Below are positions 1 through 9,283 of a stretch of DNA of 64,000 nucleotides, piece after piece. The notes beneath the pieces are model-generated. The model was given only the letters and a program-made list of their open reading frames with translations, did not search any database and was not told where the DNA came from. Location: positions 50,041,925-50,105,924 of the forward strand of contig CM046858.1 of the NCBI GenBank assembly GCA_025617745.1, read 5' to 3'. The first letter of the stretch is position 1; each line of letters opens with the position of its first letter. The stretch comes from Heliocidaris erythrogramma (taxonomy: Eukaryota; Echinodermata; Echinoidea; Camarodonta; Echinometridae). Both the position numbers and the translations under genes were made by a program.

Positions 1-86
1 AAGTTGGTTTCAATTTGTTCAGAAAATATATAGCTCCCCGTGGATGAATAAAGGGTATATTTCAAAATTCGGTCAGGCTGAGGTCT
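1..86. mobile_element. Right end of a TTAA-flanked MITE (copy 1, cut by window edge)
   Basis: The last 86 bases match the right end of the MITE at 139-577 (compare 492-577), including the terminal inverted repeat ending in GGTCAGGCTGAGGTCT. A TTAA follows directly at 87-90. Only the right part lies in the window. The TTAA target site is typical of piggyBac-like elements; that class assignment is inferred because no transposase is present. Confidence 0.7.
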
Positions 87-132
87 TTAACTGATTCATG
101 ATGCGTAAGACACAATAAAATATATAGCTTAC

Positions 133-866
133 TGTTAAAGACCTCAGCCTGACCCAAAACAACCATATATTGACGTAAAGCTTAGTAAACAAAGAATATA
201 ATTACCCTGGGTATTCATAAATTTTCATCTCTGTTATCCATAAAAAATTAAAAAGACAATTTTTTTTGGTCCGCCCCCTCCCTATTGCGTAACAAGAGAG
301 GAAACTGCAGGGGGTCGCTAGACGTGTGACGACATGCCATGTATACAGCTCCGAGTGCGTCTACACGATATGTCGTCATCAAATTCCCCCCCCCCCCCCG
401 CAAAGTAGCGTTCCTCAAAGACGGGGCCCAAACCACCGGGGCTCAACATTCGGGACGCTGTTACTCATTCCACAGGAAACGGAATCTCATGAAGTTGGTT
501 TCAATTTGTTCAGAAAATATATAGCTCCCCGTGGATGAATAAAGGGTATATTTCAAAATTCGGTCAGGCTGAGGTCTTTAAAGACTGCAATAGCGCCTTT
601 TCCACCACATGAGCTGTATTCATTTCCACCACAATGGAACAGACATTCACCATCTCCTAACCTTCCAAGGCGACCATAATCTGCATTCGCGTCACCACAG
701 TTACTGTAGCATTCTTTGCTATTCTCTACACCTGCATATACATACTCGAAGGTATTCCTGCAATGTTCAATGCACTTCTCGATTGTCATGTCATCAAAAA
801 TGAGTTGATTGTCTGATAGGACTCGATCCTGCACGCTGTCATGAAAGCATCCTAAATAGCGTTCAT
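133..866 (-). pseudogene. Gene B, WSC-domain exon split by a MITE
   Basis: WSC domains are small, eight-cysteine extracellular modules thought to bind carbohydrate. The exon starts after a ctccAG acceptor at 866 and encodes ERYLGCF through SSCGGKGAIAVF with all eight cysteines. It has the same start, length and phase as the intact WSC exon of gene A at 28933-29217. At 578-581 it runs into a TTAA, and a 439-bp MITE (139-577) follows. Beyond the MITE the exon end resumes at 138-133 with a good donor (A|GTAAGC), exactly where gene A has T|GTAAGT. Read straight through, the frame enters the MITE and stops at 553. Without removal of the MITE the protein ends early, so this is probably a null allele or pseudogene. 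Downstream exons are outside the window. Domain identity is strong; loss of function is inferred. Confidence 0.75.
139..577. mobile_element. TTAA-flanked MITE (copy 2) inside the gene B WSC exon
   Basis: The element is 439 bp with 16-bp perfect inverted ends, AGACCTCAGCCTGACC at the left and its complement at the right. TTAA flanks both sides (135-138 and 578-581). Taking out the element plus one TTAA restores an exon end and donor homologous to the paralogous exon near 29 kb. It has no coding capacity and contains a poly-C tract near 386-399. A second copy of the family ends at 86. It is probably a non-autonomous piggyBac-type element mobilised in trans. Confidence 0.8.
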
Positions 867-997
867 CTGGAGAAATTAAAAGGGAATGTGTAGTTATCAT
901 AATTGGGCTTACCGTTTGTTTTATTCAAATGGCTTATTCCATCGTTATATATAAATCAGTGTAAACAAATATATTCAACGTCGTAAAGTTTTATTAC

Positions 998-1072
998 CAT
1001 AACACGCAGCTGCACCGAGCATATTAGATGAACAGGTGTCGATGGTACAATCGTTAACATTTTCCTGTTTTC
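998..1072 (-). pseudogene. Gene B, second SRCR exon (C-terminal part of domain)
   Basis: This 75-bp symmetric phase-1 exon has an AACAG acceptor just above 1072 and a G|GTAATA donor at 998. It encodes KQENVNDC to NMLGAAACY, the end of an SRCR domain with its last three cysteines. It lines up with the gene A exon at 31182-31271 (QENLTHC to GLGAAVCY). The phases join it to the exon at 1617-1796 and to the WSC exon at 866. The exon itself is intact; it is listed as pseudogene only because both neighbours are damaged. Unspliced alternatives were not found. Confidence 0.65.
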
Positions 1073-1616
1073 CTGTTAATCAAAAAAAAAAAAAAAAAGA
1101 AAAGCATGAACAACTCAAGTGGTTTTCGTATCATCGTGAAGGAGTTCAAATCTTAAGTTTTATTAATATTATCTGACTCTTTAAACATGAATACCAATCA
1201 TTTTTTTTTTTTTTTCTGAAAGACTTAATCAGCCGTTTCTTTTGTCAAGAATTATCTTTAAAAAAAATGTAATTCGAATATTAAGCTAATTGACAGCTAT
1301 CCTGTCAGGATACACATCTATTTTCACTTAATACAATTTTCCAGCTATAAATATATTCATACTTGACGAATCAAATTAACTTGACTAAAACAAGCACTTA
1401 TTATTAACCAATGGGAAACCTGATATTGTCGTGGGCACAAGATGTTCTTCAACCTCGAAAGTCGACAGTCTGCCGCATTGGTGGGTAATATTTTGTATTC
1501 GTATCATCTTTTTAAAGGGGAATCGTGTGCGACCATGACTCCACTAAATTATGATTTTTGTTATTGACTTTAAGGGACATGTGGATTATGAAAGGACAGA
1601 TACAAAGTGTAATCAC

Positions 1617-1796
1617 CTAGTTGGCAGGTAAAATATAAAGCTGCATTTTCTGTTTCATTGCCGAAAGGAGAGTTTTGAATGTTTCTGTTTGCACCTTTAA
1701 ATCCCAAATGCCTGCAGATCACCTGAACGACATACAGTGACAGATGCTGTCCACAGGTCGCATGCCAAGTCAATTCACCATCTTTAGAATATTCAA
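1617..1796 (-). pseudogene. Gene B, first SRCR exon, 5' end lost
   Basis: The frame encodes YVGTIEYSKDG, then TWHATCGQHLSL, VICRHLGFKGAN, NSPFG and YFTCQLG, the first three cysteines of a six-cysteine (group A type) SRCR domain. About two thirds of residues match the gene A exon at 31581-31799. It ends at a G|GTGATT donor in phase 1, as in gene A. Gene A starts with an acceptor and about ten further residues (VRLTDGPSQ). Here those codons are replaced by a (TG)n tract at about 1815-1829 and no acceptor is visible. The exon is therefore probably unable to be spliced normally. Its upstream partner exons were not found between here and 19.5 kb. Confidence 0.7.
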
Positions 1797-1814
1797 TAGT
1801 GCCTACATAGGCAG

Positions 1815-1829
1815 AGTGTGTGTGTGTGT
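1815..1829. repeat. (TG)n microsatellite at the eroded SRCR exon edge
   Basis: A run of TG dinucleotides sits exactly where the acceptor and first codons of the gene B SRCR exon should be, judged against gene A at 31799. Confidence 0.8.
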
Positions 1830-1909
1830 AATTGGGTTTTTACAGACGTGTATCAATCAGATATGATTATTTACGTCTGGGACCGACCTTTAACGTCACC
1901 ATCCGAAAG

Positions 1910-1978
1910 ACGTGACTCAGTCTCGAACCTGGGTCCACTGGCAGCTGGATTACAGGCGCACGCCACAACGCCCAGTTT
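1910..1978 (-). other. Pol III-type (tRNA- or 7SL-like) repeat fragment
   Basis: On the minus strand this reads GGGCGTTGTGGCGTGCGCC, then CTGTAATCCAGCTG, then a B-box-like AGGTTCGAGAC. The first part resembles the 7SL/SRP RNA 5' domain and the last part a tRNA B box. It is too short and degenerate to choose. It is most likely a SINE remnant inserted next to the damaged SRCR exon. The 1980-2539 stretch beyond holds nothing recognisable. Confidence 0.35.
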
Positions 1979-2539
1979 AGGCAGACGGTCCATTGTTCAG
2001 TCTAAAAGTCTAATAGCAGATGGGAAATTAGAATTTACAACACAAAAACAAACATTTTTGAAACCAGATATAAAAGTTGAATCAGATCAAATTATTATAA
2101 CATCGATTGAAATCATAATTGATATCAGTTTGGCAAATCAGCACTGATCATACAACTTGCCAATCCTGTTTTTTAGATGTTAAATCAATTCGAGCGTATA
2201 CATGTAAGTGCCAATGAATAGTTTGCGTATTACATATCCAACAGGATGATTATGATAGCTACTTTGTTCTGAGGTAATTCGAACTCGGGATAAGCTTGAT
2301 AGGCCTAGGCCTATCTATTCCCCACGTGAATGTATTTCCGTTATATTAGATTGTTCCCCAAACCGAAAGGCCTTGAGGGCGCTGTCATGCTGCTTGCCCA
2401 TGTTTTTTTAGTTTGCATTTTGCCTTTTGGTTTTTTAATCATAAAAATGTGTTCAGCCTGTTATATCAACGTCAGTGTCGACATGAGTAAATTTGTAATA
2501 GATTTGTTATACGTTTGAACTGTTTTCAGCTATCCTGTT

Positions 2540-3911
2540 TGGATTACTGAAGAAAAGGAGACTTTCAAGCTCAGATGTTAGAGATGCCGATTAATTGCAT
2601 AGCAAATTTTATTCAATCTGCATAAAGGAAAATCAGAAAAGGGGCATCATAAGTATGCTGTCTATGAACATTCACCATGGTATTCTTTCATAAAACACAG
2701 TTTACAATTGATATCAGTTGGTTTTCACCCGATCTATTAAATCATTGTTCTTAAACAATAAGTATTTTATAACACCTTATCTTTCAACCGTGTGTTATGT
2801 TTATTTTGAAATAAATTCTTTGATCAACAAAACAATCCTGAGTGATGCTTCTATGATTCATTCTGTATCTAACTCTTGCATTAATGTTTAATTTTGATTG
2901 AATGCCTGATTTAAATATTTAATATTTCCCTATAACTCAACCTAGCAAGCATATGCAAAAATGCCTTTTCAGTGCATTGCCCCAAAACAATGTTTTCTTT
3001 AACTTTACACATCTTGTCCAAAATTGAAAACAGAATTCAAATTTAATATATTTTAACCTTCCAAATACAGTCGAAACTCAGTATAACGAGGTGCTTGAGA
3101 CCATAAAAAAAAACCCTTGCCACAGTAGGAATCCCGCCACATCATGGCCGAAAACAACAGCTTAAAGAGTTGGGACCAGCCCAATTACCTGCCGATATCA
3201 GGAGCATTTCCATATCAAATCTCTTTATACAGAGTTTCCACTGTAAAAGGACTGCATAATTTTGTCATTCAAACAAGCAGGTAAGTAATCCAAATGACCT
3301 TGATATTTCATACACATTAATCCAAAGCAGCCATGACCCCCTTATGGCCAAATTCATAAAATATTGTTTCTTTAAATGCCAAACTAACCAAAACGAATAT
3401 TCCTTGCTTTCCAGATGCTTTTACTAAAATAAGTAATTATTATGGCTTTTTACTTAAATTCATATCAAGACTTCTCACACTTCAAAATCTGTCAAACTAT
3501 TTAGTTTGCCGAATGTCATTTTCGTTTCCCGAAGTAAGTTTGTTTACACTTATCACTCCCTCTGCGACATCATACTCATTTGCATAAATAGTTCCCATTG
3601 CTTCTACTGACACGTACGCCATTTTCTGTATAACTGACCCCGACGCTATTTAATTTGTACGATCCCTTTTTTTAACATAATTACTCACAATATTATATTT
3701 TTTGTAATCTTTATAGAAACATGAAACATTTGTCATTCAACTTACTTCTTGTTCGGCATTCTAACCGCTTCAAGTTTGGCTAAATTTTAACTGATTTAAC
3801 TGATTCTTCGAAGAAGCACATCATTCTTCACACTGTTGGCAAAAGTGTGCTGACCTATCTAGTCGAGTCAAAAAGGCAAATCAAAAGGAAAAAAAATAGG
3901 TTTGCTCGGCA
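2540..3911 (-). repeat. 3' LTR of the BEL/Pao element
   Basis: A 1372-bp direct repeat of 9284-10655, bounded by TG and CA. It contains an inverted-repeat MITE at 3067-3244 that is present at the same place in the other LTR. Confidence 0.93.
3067..3244. mobile_element. Short inverted-repeat MITE within the LTR
   Basis: The ends read ACAGTCGAAACTCAGTATA and, inverted, TATACAGAGTTTCCACTGT. Both LTRs carry it (second copy 9811-9988), so it was in the parental LTR before this copy inserted. Related hairpin repeats occur at 14549-14732 and 14957-15104. Confidence 0.6.
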
Positions 3912-3940
3912 AACCATCCTCCCCCCGCCGGAAAAGAAGT
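3912..3940 (-). other. Probable polypurine tract of the BEL/Pao element
   Basis: Immediately before the 3' LTR the minus strand reads GGCGGGGGGAGGATGGTT, a purine-rich run at the position where plus-strand DNA priming occurs in LTR elements. Confidence 0.6.
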
Positions 3941-3974
3941 AAGTTAGAAACATAGTACTTATACACAAAGTCAT

Positions 3975-6900
3975 TTATTCATCCACGTAGCCTTCAGACG
4001 GGTATACCACGACAATCTTTGTGATGGGCCTCTTATATTCAGAGTCTTTAGCTTTAACTTTGACGGATCTGACCTTTCCGTCATTCCCAGGGTAAACTTG
4101 AGTTATGCGTCCCAAAGTCCATTTACCGCGGATGGCATTTGGATCGGCGACAATCACGACATCATCGACTCTGACGTTGCGTTTATCCACGTTCCACTTC
4201 CTTCTTGGTACAAGCAAAGGGAAAACGTCGCGTAGCCAGGACTTCCAAAAAGAGTTGATGATCCGTTGAACAAATTCAACACGGTGACGGGGATTTTGAG
4301 TGTCTCTGAATGGTCCCTGTGGTACATGACTAGATGCTCTACCTAACAAAACATCATTTGGGCAGATGTAAGATCCATCATCAGGGTCTGTAGGTACTCT
4401 CCCTATTGGTCGCTGGTTGACCAAATTAGCTACTTCTTGTAGGCAGATGTAGAGCTCAAAAGGGGTGAGGCACTGATCCTTGACGGCTTTCTTTAACGCT
4501 AGCTTACAGCTTTTCACCAGGGCTTCAGCACAGCCGTTATGATGAGGAGCCAACGGCGTTACAAACTTCCATTCGGTGCCTCTCTCAGCACAGAATTCCT
4601 TTAGTTCATGAGCGCTCCAACCTTCTAGCATCTCTCGCAGCTCCCTTTCTGCCCCTACAAACTGCTTTCCATTGTCGCTGATCAAGCAAGAAGGTTGACC
4701 ACGAATAGCGAAGAATCGTCTCAATGCCTGCTGAAATTCCATGGTTGAACAATCCGGAGCAACTTCTAAGTGGACTGCCCGTGTGTTCAGGCAGGTAAAA
4801 ATGATGCCGTAGTACTTTGCAGTCTTGTTGCGTCCTACTCTCACTGATATTGGCCCAAAATAATCGCATGAACTAGCATAGAATGGTGGTGAGAAAGGCA
4901 TCATCCTTTCAGCAGGCAGCTCTGACATGTACTGGGTTTCTGCCTTCTTTTCCATTGCTCGACATGTCACGCATCTGTACTTCTCAGACTTGACGAGACG
5001 CTGAACCCCAGAAATCCAGAACTTCATCCGGATCTTAGCAGACGTAGTAGCTACTCCTCCATGGCCTTGTCGATGATAGTAGCGAGTGATGAGCTTAGCA
5101 ATATGATGGCCACTGGGGATAAGAATGGGGTGTCTCTCTTCATATGACAGTTTGATCTTATCCGCTCTCCCTCCAACTCTGATAATATCATCCTTGAGAT
5201 ATGGACCCAAGGTCTTAAACTCCCCAGACTTCATGCACCCATGGAGTGACTTCTGTGCATCTTTGATCCAGTACGATTCAGCATTATTAAGCTCTGACGT
5301 AGTGAGTGGACCATCCTCTATCATCTCCGCTTGGCCGGCCTTCATCTTTCGAGCTTTCAAGTTCCTAACAAATCTATGAACATATGCTGTCACTCTGATG
5401 AGTTTTCTCCATGATGAGAACTTATCACATGCAATACCTGAGCAGCTTGTATGCAGTATCTGCTTCGACTTTCTTTTCTCCTCATTACATTCTTGGACTG
5501 GTAGTGACCTGTCTTCTGGCCATTCATCTACAGGCTTGCACAAGAAGTCAGGTCCATGCTCCCATTCCTTGCCAAGGTCAGATGCTGATATGCCCCTTGA
5601 GATTTTGTCCGCCGGGTTCACATTTCCTGGAACATATCTCCAGCTCTCTGGATTAGATGCACTCTGAATTTCACCTACCCTGGCTGAGACGAATGACTTG
5701 TATGTTCTTGACTGACTGTGGATCCATGCCAGGGTGATGAGACTGTCAGTCATGAAAACAGTTTCTTGCAACTCAAAACTAATCTCCTCCCTCACTGCAA
5801 CAAATAGCCTGGTTGCCATTACAGCGGCCTGGAGCTCCAATCGAGGGACAGACAACTTCTTAAGTGGGGCTACTCTGGATCGTGCTGCAACAAATCTTGT
5901 TGTGAAGTTGCCATCTCCTAATTTCCATCTGAGATATGCACAACATCCAAAGGCTTCTTCGGAGGCATCAGCAAAGATGCATAACATTGGCTTCCCCGCA
6001 GCTTCATCAGGTGTTAGACAGCGTGGGAACTCAACATTATTCAACTGTTCCATCTCTTTAAAGAGTTCCTGCCATTTCACCTGCTCATTCTGAGGAAGGT
6101 CATCATCCCAGCCAACACCAAGTTGCCATAGCCTCTGGATTCCAGTCTTTGCCTTTATCATAAAGGCGCCTACATATCCAATGGGGTCAAACACTCTGGC
6201 TATTCTACTCAAGATCTTTCGCTTTGTCCATTTTCTTTCACTGCTCTCTGATTTCTCATCTCTGCCCGGAGCCACCTTGTAGGAGAATGTATCCTTATCC
6301 TGATTCCATACGACTCCCAAGACCTTTTCTTCTGATAATTTCTCAAGCAGGTTTGCATCATTGTTATTCTGGTTACCAGGTCTTAGAGTCTTGTTGGACA
6401 CCCAGCCTTTGACATGAAAGCCACCATCTCCTAGGACTTTGTCAATACCATCAGTCAGCTGAATGGCTTCTGTCTCTGTGGGAGTGGAAAAGCAAATATC
6501 ATCCATGTATGTACTTTTCTTTAAGATCTGTGCTACCTTGGGATGATCTTTCTCAGCTTTTTCCGCTGTCTTTCTCAGTGCGATCTGGGCCATCGCCGGG
6601 GATGGCTTATCACCGAACGTGACTACCAACTTGACATAGACGTCGGGTTTCCTATCCACTTCAAAATCACGCCAGAGGTACCTGTGAACATGCTGATCAA
6701 TAACTGGTATCTTGACACGATGGTACATTTTTGATATATCACCGCACACTCCAACTGGGTCTTCACGAAACTTCATCAGAACTCCGAAGAGTGGATTCAG
6801 CAAATCAGGTCCCTTGTGCCAGTATTCATTAAGAACATGTCCCTGGTAGCTAGCTGAGGAATTGAATACTATGCGCACAGGGGTACTTTTCTTTCCAGGC

Positions 6901-9218
6901 CTTATAACTGCATGGTGTCCTATATAGTGAACAGGGCCTGAATACTTCGTGATCTCATCATCAGTCAACTTGCGTGCAAAACCCATACCCACTAGCTGTG
7001 ACATCTCGTCCTGATACGCTTTGGCATGATCTGGATTCTTTAAGAGTCTTTTTTCTGAAGCTTCTAACATCTTCTCTGCCAACCACCGGTTATCTGGGAG
7101 ATTCTCTGGATCTCGATTCCAGGGGTACGAGACTTGCCACTGGTTGCCCTCTTTGATGCATGATCTTTCGATTAGACCATACTCATCTTTCTCCAGCTTG
7201 GTCATTCCGGAGGGTTGACATGAACAGTTGTTGTCTCTGACACCCATAGACTCGGTCGTCCAAAACTGAGTAAGGTCCACCGATTTGGCTACCTGTACAT
7301 GCAAGACTTGACTCGGCTGCATTTGTTCATGACCAAAAGTACCCAATACAGCCCATCCAACTGGTGATCGTCTAGCAGTAAAGTTATTGGACTTGGATTC
7401 TCTTGCTTCACCTGCTTGGAACTTCGGCTGGTCAGTTCCAATTAGCAGTTCAATCTCTCCTCCATGTCTGTTGATCAGCTTTCTGTCTATTCCCAGTTCC
7501 TTAGCTGCTACCTCAAGGTCGGTCTTTGACACATTATCTGGAGCACTGATATGGGGAAGACCAATCACTGTCACCGAGAAGGTTTTCTTGCCTCCCAACT
7601 CTTTGACCTTTACTCTGTATGCCTTTGTGGTCACTGGTTCCTCCACTTCTCCAAGCTTAGAAATTTCAACTGTGATGTCCCTTCCTTCCAGTTGTAATTC
7701 ATCTGCCAGTGACTGTTTGATGATAGAAATCTGTGACCCACAATCCAGAAGTAGGTTGCAATTCCTCCAGGTATTCTGACCAGCTATCTGCACGGTGACT
7801 ACTGGAAGAATGGTTTCCTTTGCACCAATACAGGCTACTCCAACTTCTCTGACGTCTGATGATTGGTGCAATAAGGGATGGTGGTAGTATTTGCACTGCT
7901 CCCCGTTCAGTTTCTCAGTACAACGACGCCGTCTCTTGCAAGTAGACATCCTGTGCCCGCCTGCCGCTCGCTTCAGACAGGAAAAACATGCATTGTTTTC
8001 CTTGACCAGATCCATTCTCTGCAGGAATGACTTGGAGAGAAATGTCTTGCATTGGTCAGTCCAGTGAGAGTCATCCTTGCAGATCCAACACTTGTCAAAT
8101 TTCCTGTCACTGTTGGTCTTAGTTGCGCTGGGCTGCTTGGATACAACATTGACGCTTGACTTAATCTCACCTCTTACTGGAGCTGCTGACCTCATTCTTG
8201 CTCTCTGCTCTAGAGTGAGAAAATGGAGAAATTTCTCAAAAGTAGCTGTCATCTCACCCGCCTCTTGACTTCGAAACCAGATCCTCCTGTCATCAGGTGC
8301 CAGCTTTTTCTCCATTATTGCCAACATATGACTGTTATTAAGATCATTCTCTTTACCGATTTCCTTGATCACGTTGTAACTCCTGCGTACCAAATTCACA
8401 AATTCACCGAACCGATCATCTTCTCCTGCCCTCAGGGAACGAAACTTGGTGATGTCGTGAATTATGGCATCGGCTACTAGTCTCGGGTCTCCATACATCA
8501 TATCCAACTGTTCCCAAGCTGCTGAATAATCTCTCCCTATCCCTTGGATCATCTGTAGGGGTTTCCCATGAAGACATGATCTCAAAATCATCAAAGCATC
8601 CCTTTCATCATATGCATCTCCTAGGGCGTGTTGGAAGTCTGCTTTGAATATACAATAATCGCGAACATTCCCGTTGAATGTGGGCATCTTCGGCTTTTCC
8701 ATTCGAAACACAGATCCCACTTTCTTTTTCGAACTTCCAATCTGAGGACTCTGGGAAAGAACATCATCTTGCATGAGACTTGGTGGAGATTCATCATCAG
8801 CTTTGGAAGGCGCTTCTTCATCAGCTGGACTTACAACTTTGTTACTTATGGAAGCAGACATGACCTGTTCTTGCAGTCCCCGTGACGAAGCGTCTCTCTC
8901 GGTATCCCTCTTGCAATAATCTCTAAAAGATATTTGATGTTTAAGGAAAGATTGTTGACAGTCCACCATCCATTTTTCTTCGTTTTCATACTCGTCATCA
9001 TCCTCGATAAGCTCCGTGAACTTCTCGTGCCTTTCCTGTAACTCTTCGTAGGCAAGAAGATACTTATCGTACACTTCCTTAACTTCTGGAACTGGCCTGT
9101 TTTCATCCAAAAGGCTTTTCAAGGCATGTCCCACTCTAGTCATCTTGCCTTTTGCCCCTCTGCGTAGATGGCGTTGACTCTTTAGAGGGTCTATCTTGGC
9201 TCCAGCAGTCTCATCCAT
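3975..9218 (-). CDS. BEL/Pao gag-pol polyprotein, 1747 aa, intact
   Basis: One uninterrupted frame encodes all functions for LTR retrotransposition in cytoplasmic particles and integration in the nucleus. The order is as in BEL/Pao elements. An acidic, coiled-coil-like N-terminus and gag region cover about 1-370. A zinc knuckle and Cys-rich segment (CWICKDDSHWTDQC onward) lies near 374-425. A retropepsin-like LLLDCGSQISI is near 490. The reverse transcriptase has its YMDD motif near 903. An RNase H-like IFADASEEAFG is near 1081. The integrase H2C2 finger spans about 1370-1416 and its catalytic D, D and E lie near 1452 (SCDYFGP), 1512 (ISDNGKQF) and 1561 (HNGCAEA). A DUF5641-like C-terminal domain follows. 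The start at 9218 is the first ATG, about 65 bp inside the 5' LTR. No missing catalytic residue is seen, and there is no separate env ORF. Expression is presumably driven by the LTR at 9284-10655. Confidence 0.95.
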   Translation of the reverse strand: MDETAGAKIDPLKSQRHLRRGAKGKMTRVGHALKSLLDENRPVPEVKEVYDKYLLAYEELQERHEKFTELIEDDDEYENEEKWMVDCQQSFLKHQISFRDYCKRDTERDASSRGLQEQVMSASISNKVVSPADEEAPSKADDESPPSLMQDDVLSQSPQIGSSKKKVGSVFRMEKPKMPTFNGNVRDYCIFKADFQHALGDAYDERDALMILRSCLHGKPLQMIQGIGRDYSAAWEQLDMMYGDPRLVADAIIHDITKFRSLRAGEDDRFGEFVNLVRRSYNVIKEIGKENDLNNSHMLAIMEKKLAPDDRRIWFRSQEAGEMTATFEKFLHFLTLEQRARMRSAAPVRGEIKSSVNVVSKQPSATKTNSDRKFDKCWICKDDSHWTDQCKTFLSKSFLQRMDLVKENNACFSCLKRAAGGHRMSTCKRRRRCTEKLNGEQCKYYHHPLLHQSSDVREVGVACIGAKETILPVVTVQIAGQNTWRNCNLLLDCGSQISIIKQSLADELQLEGRDITVEISKLGEVEEPVTTKAYRVKVKELGGKKTFSVTVIGLPHISAPDNVSKTDLEVAAKELGIDRKLINRHGGEIELLIGTDQPKFQAGEARESKSNNFTARRSPVGWAVLGTFGHEQMQPSQVLHVQVAKSVDLTQFWTTESMGVRDNNCSCQPSGMTKLEKDEYGLIERSCIKEGNQWQVSYPWNRDPENLPDNRWLAEKMLEASEKRLLKNPDHAKAYQDEMSQLVGMGFARKLTDDEITKYSGPVHYIGHHAVIRPGKKSTPVRIVFNSSASYQGHVLNEYWHKGPDLLNPLFGVLMKFREDPVGVCGDISKMYHRVKIPVIDQHVHRYLWRDFEVDRKPDVYVKLVVTFGDKPSPAMAQIALRKTAEKAEKDHPKVAQILKKSTYMDDICFSTPTETEAIQLTDGIDKVLGDGGFHVKGWVSNKTLRPGNQNNNDANLLEKLSEEKVLGVVWNQDKDTFSYKVAPGRDEKSESSERKWTKRKILSRIARVFDPIGYVGAFMIKAKTGIQRLWQLGVGWDDDLPQNEQVKWQELFKEMEQLNNVEFPRCLTPDEAAGKPMLCIFADASEEAFGCCAYLRWKLGDGNFTTRFVAARSRVAPLKKLSVPRLELQAAVMATRLFVAVREEISFELQETVFMTDSLITLAWIHSQSRTYKSFVSARVGEIQSASNPESWRYVPGNVNPADKISRGISASDLGKEWEHGPDFLCKPVDEWPEDRSLPVQECNEEKRKSKQILHTSCSGIACDKFSSWRKLIRVTAYVHRFVRNLKARKMKAGQAEMIEDGPLTTSELNNAESYWIKDAQKSLHGCMKSGEFKTLGPYLKDDIIRVGGRADKIKLSYEERHPILIPSGHHIAKLITRYYHRQGHGGVATTSAKIRMKFWISGVQRLVKSEKYRCVTCRAMEKKAETQYMSELPAERMMPFSPPFYASSCDYFGPISVRVGRNKTAKYYGIIFTCLNTRAVHLEVAPDCSTMEFQQALRRFFAIRGQPSCLISDNGKQFVGAERELREMLEGWSAHELKEFCAERGTEWKFVTPLAPHHNGCAEALVKSCKLALKKAVKDQCLTPFELYICLQEVANLVNQRPIGRVPTDPDDGSYICPNDVLLGRASSHVPQGPFRDTQNPRHRVEFVQRIINSFWKSWLRDVFPLLVPRRKWNVDKRNVRVDDVVIVADPNAIRGKWTLGRITQVYPGNDGKVRSVKVKAKDSEYKRPITKIVVVYPSEGYVDE

Positions 9219-9283
9219 TTCTCCTTCGCTTCAATCCCTGAAGTAGACGTTACAGCTTCTGATCCGTCAAGAAATTGAATTTG

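Noticed and set aside
553..900. WSC exon ending naturally at the stop at 553
   Set aside because: The last nine residues come from MITE sequence; the true exon end is recovered beyond the MITE.
1910..1978. Human Alu contamination
   Set aside because: Only about 28 bases resemble Alu, diverged, and the flanks are unique to this genome; a local Pol III repeat is likelier.
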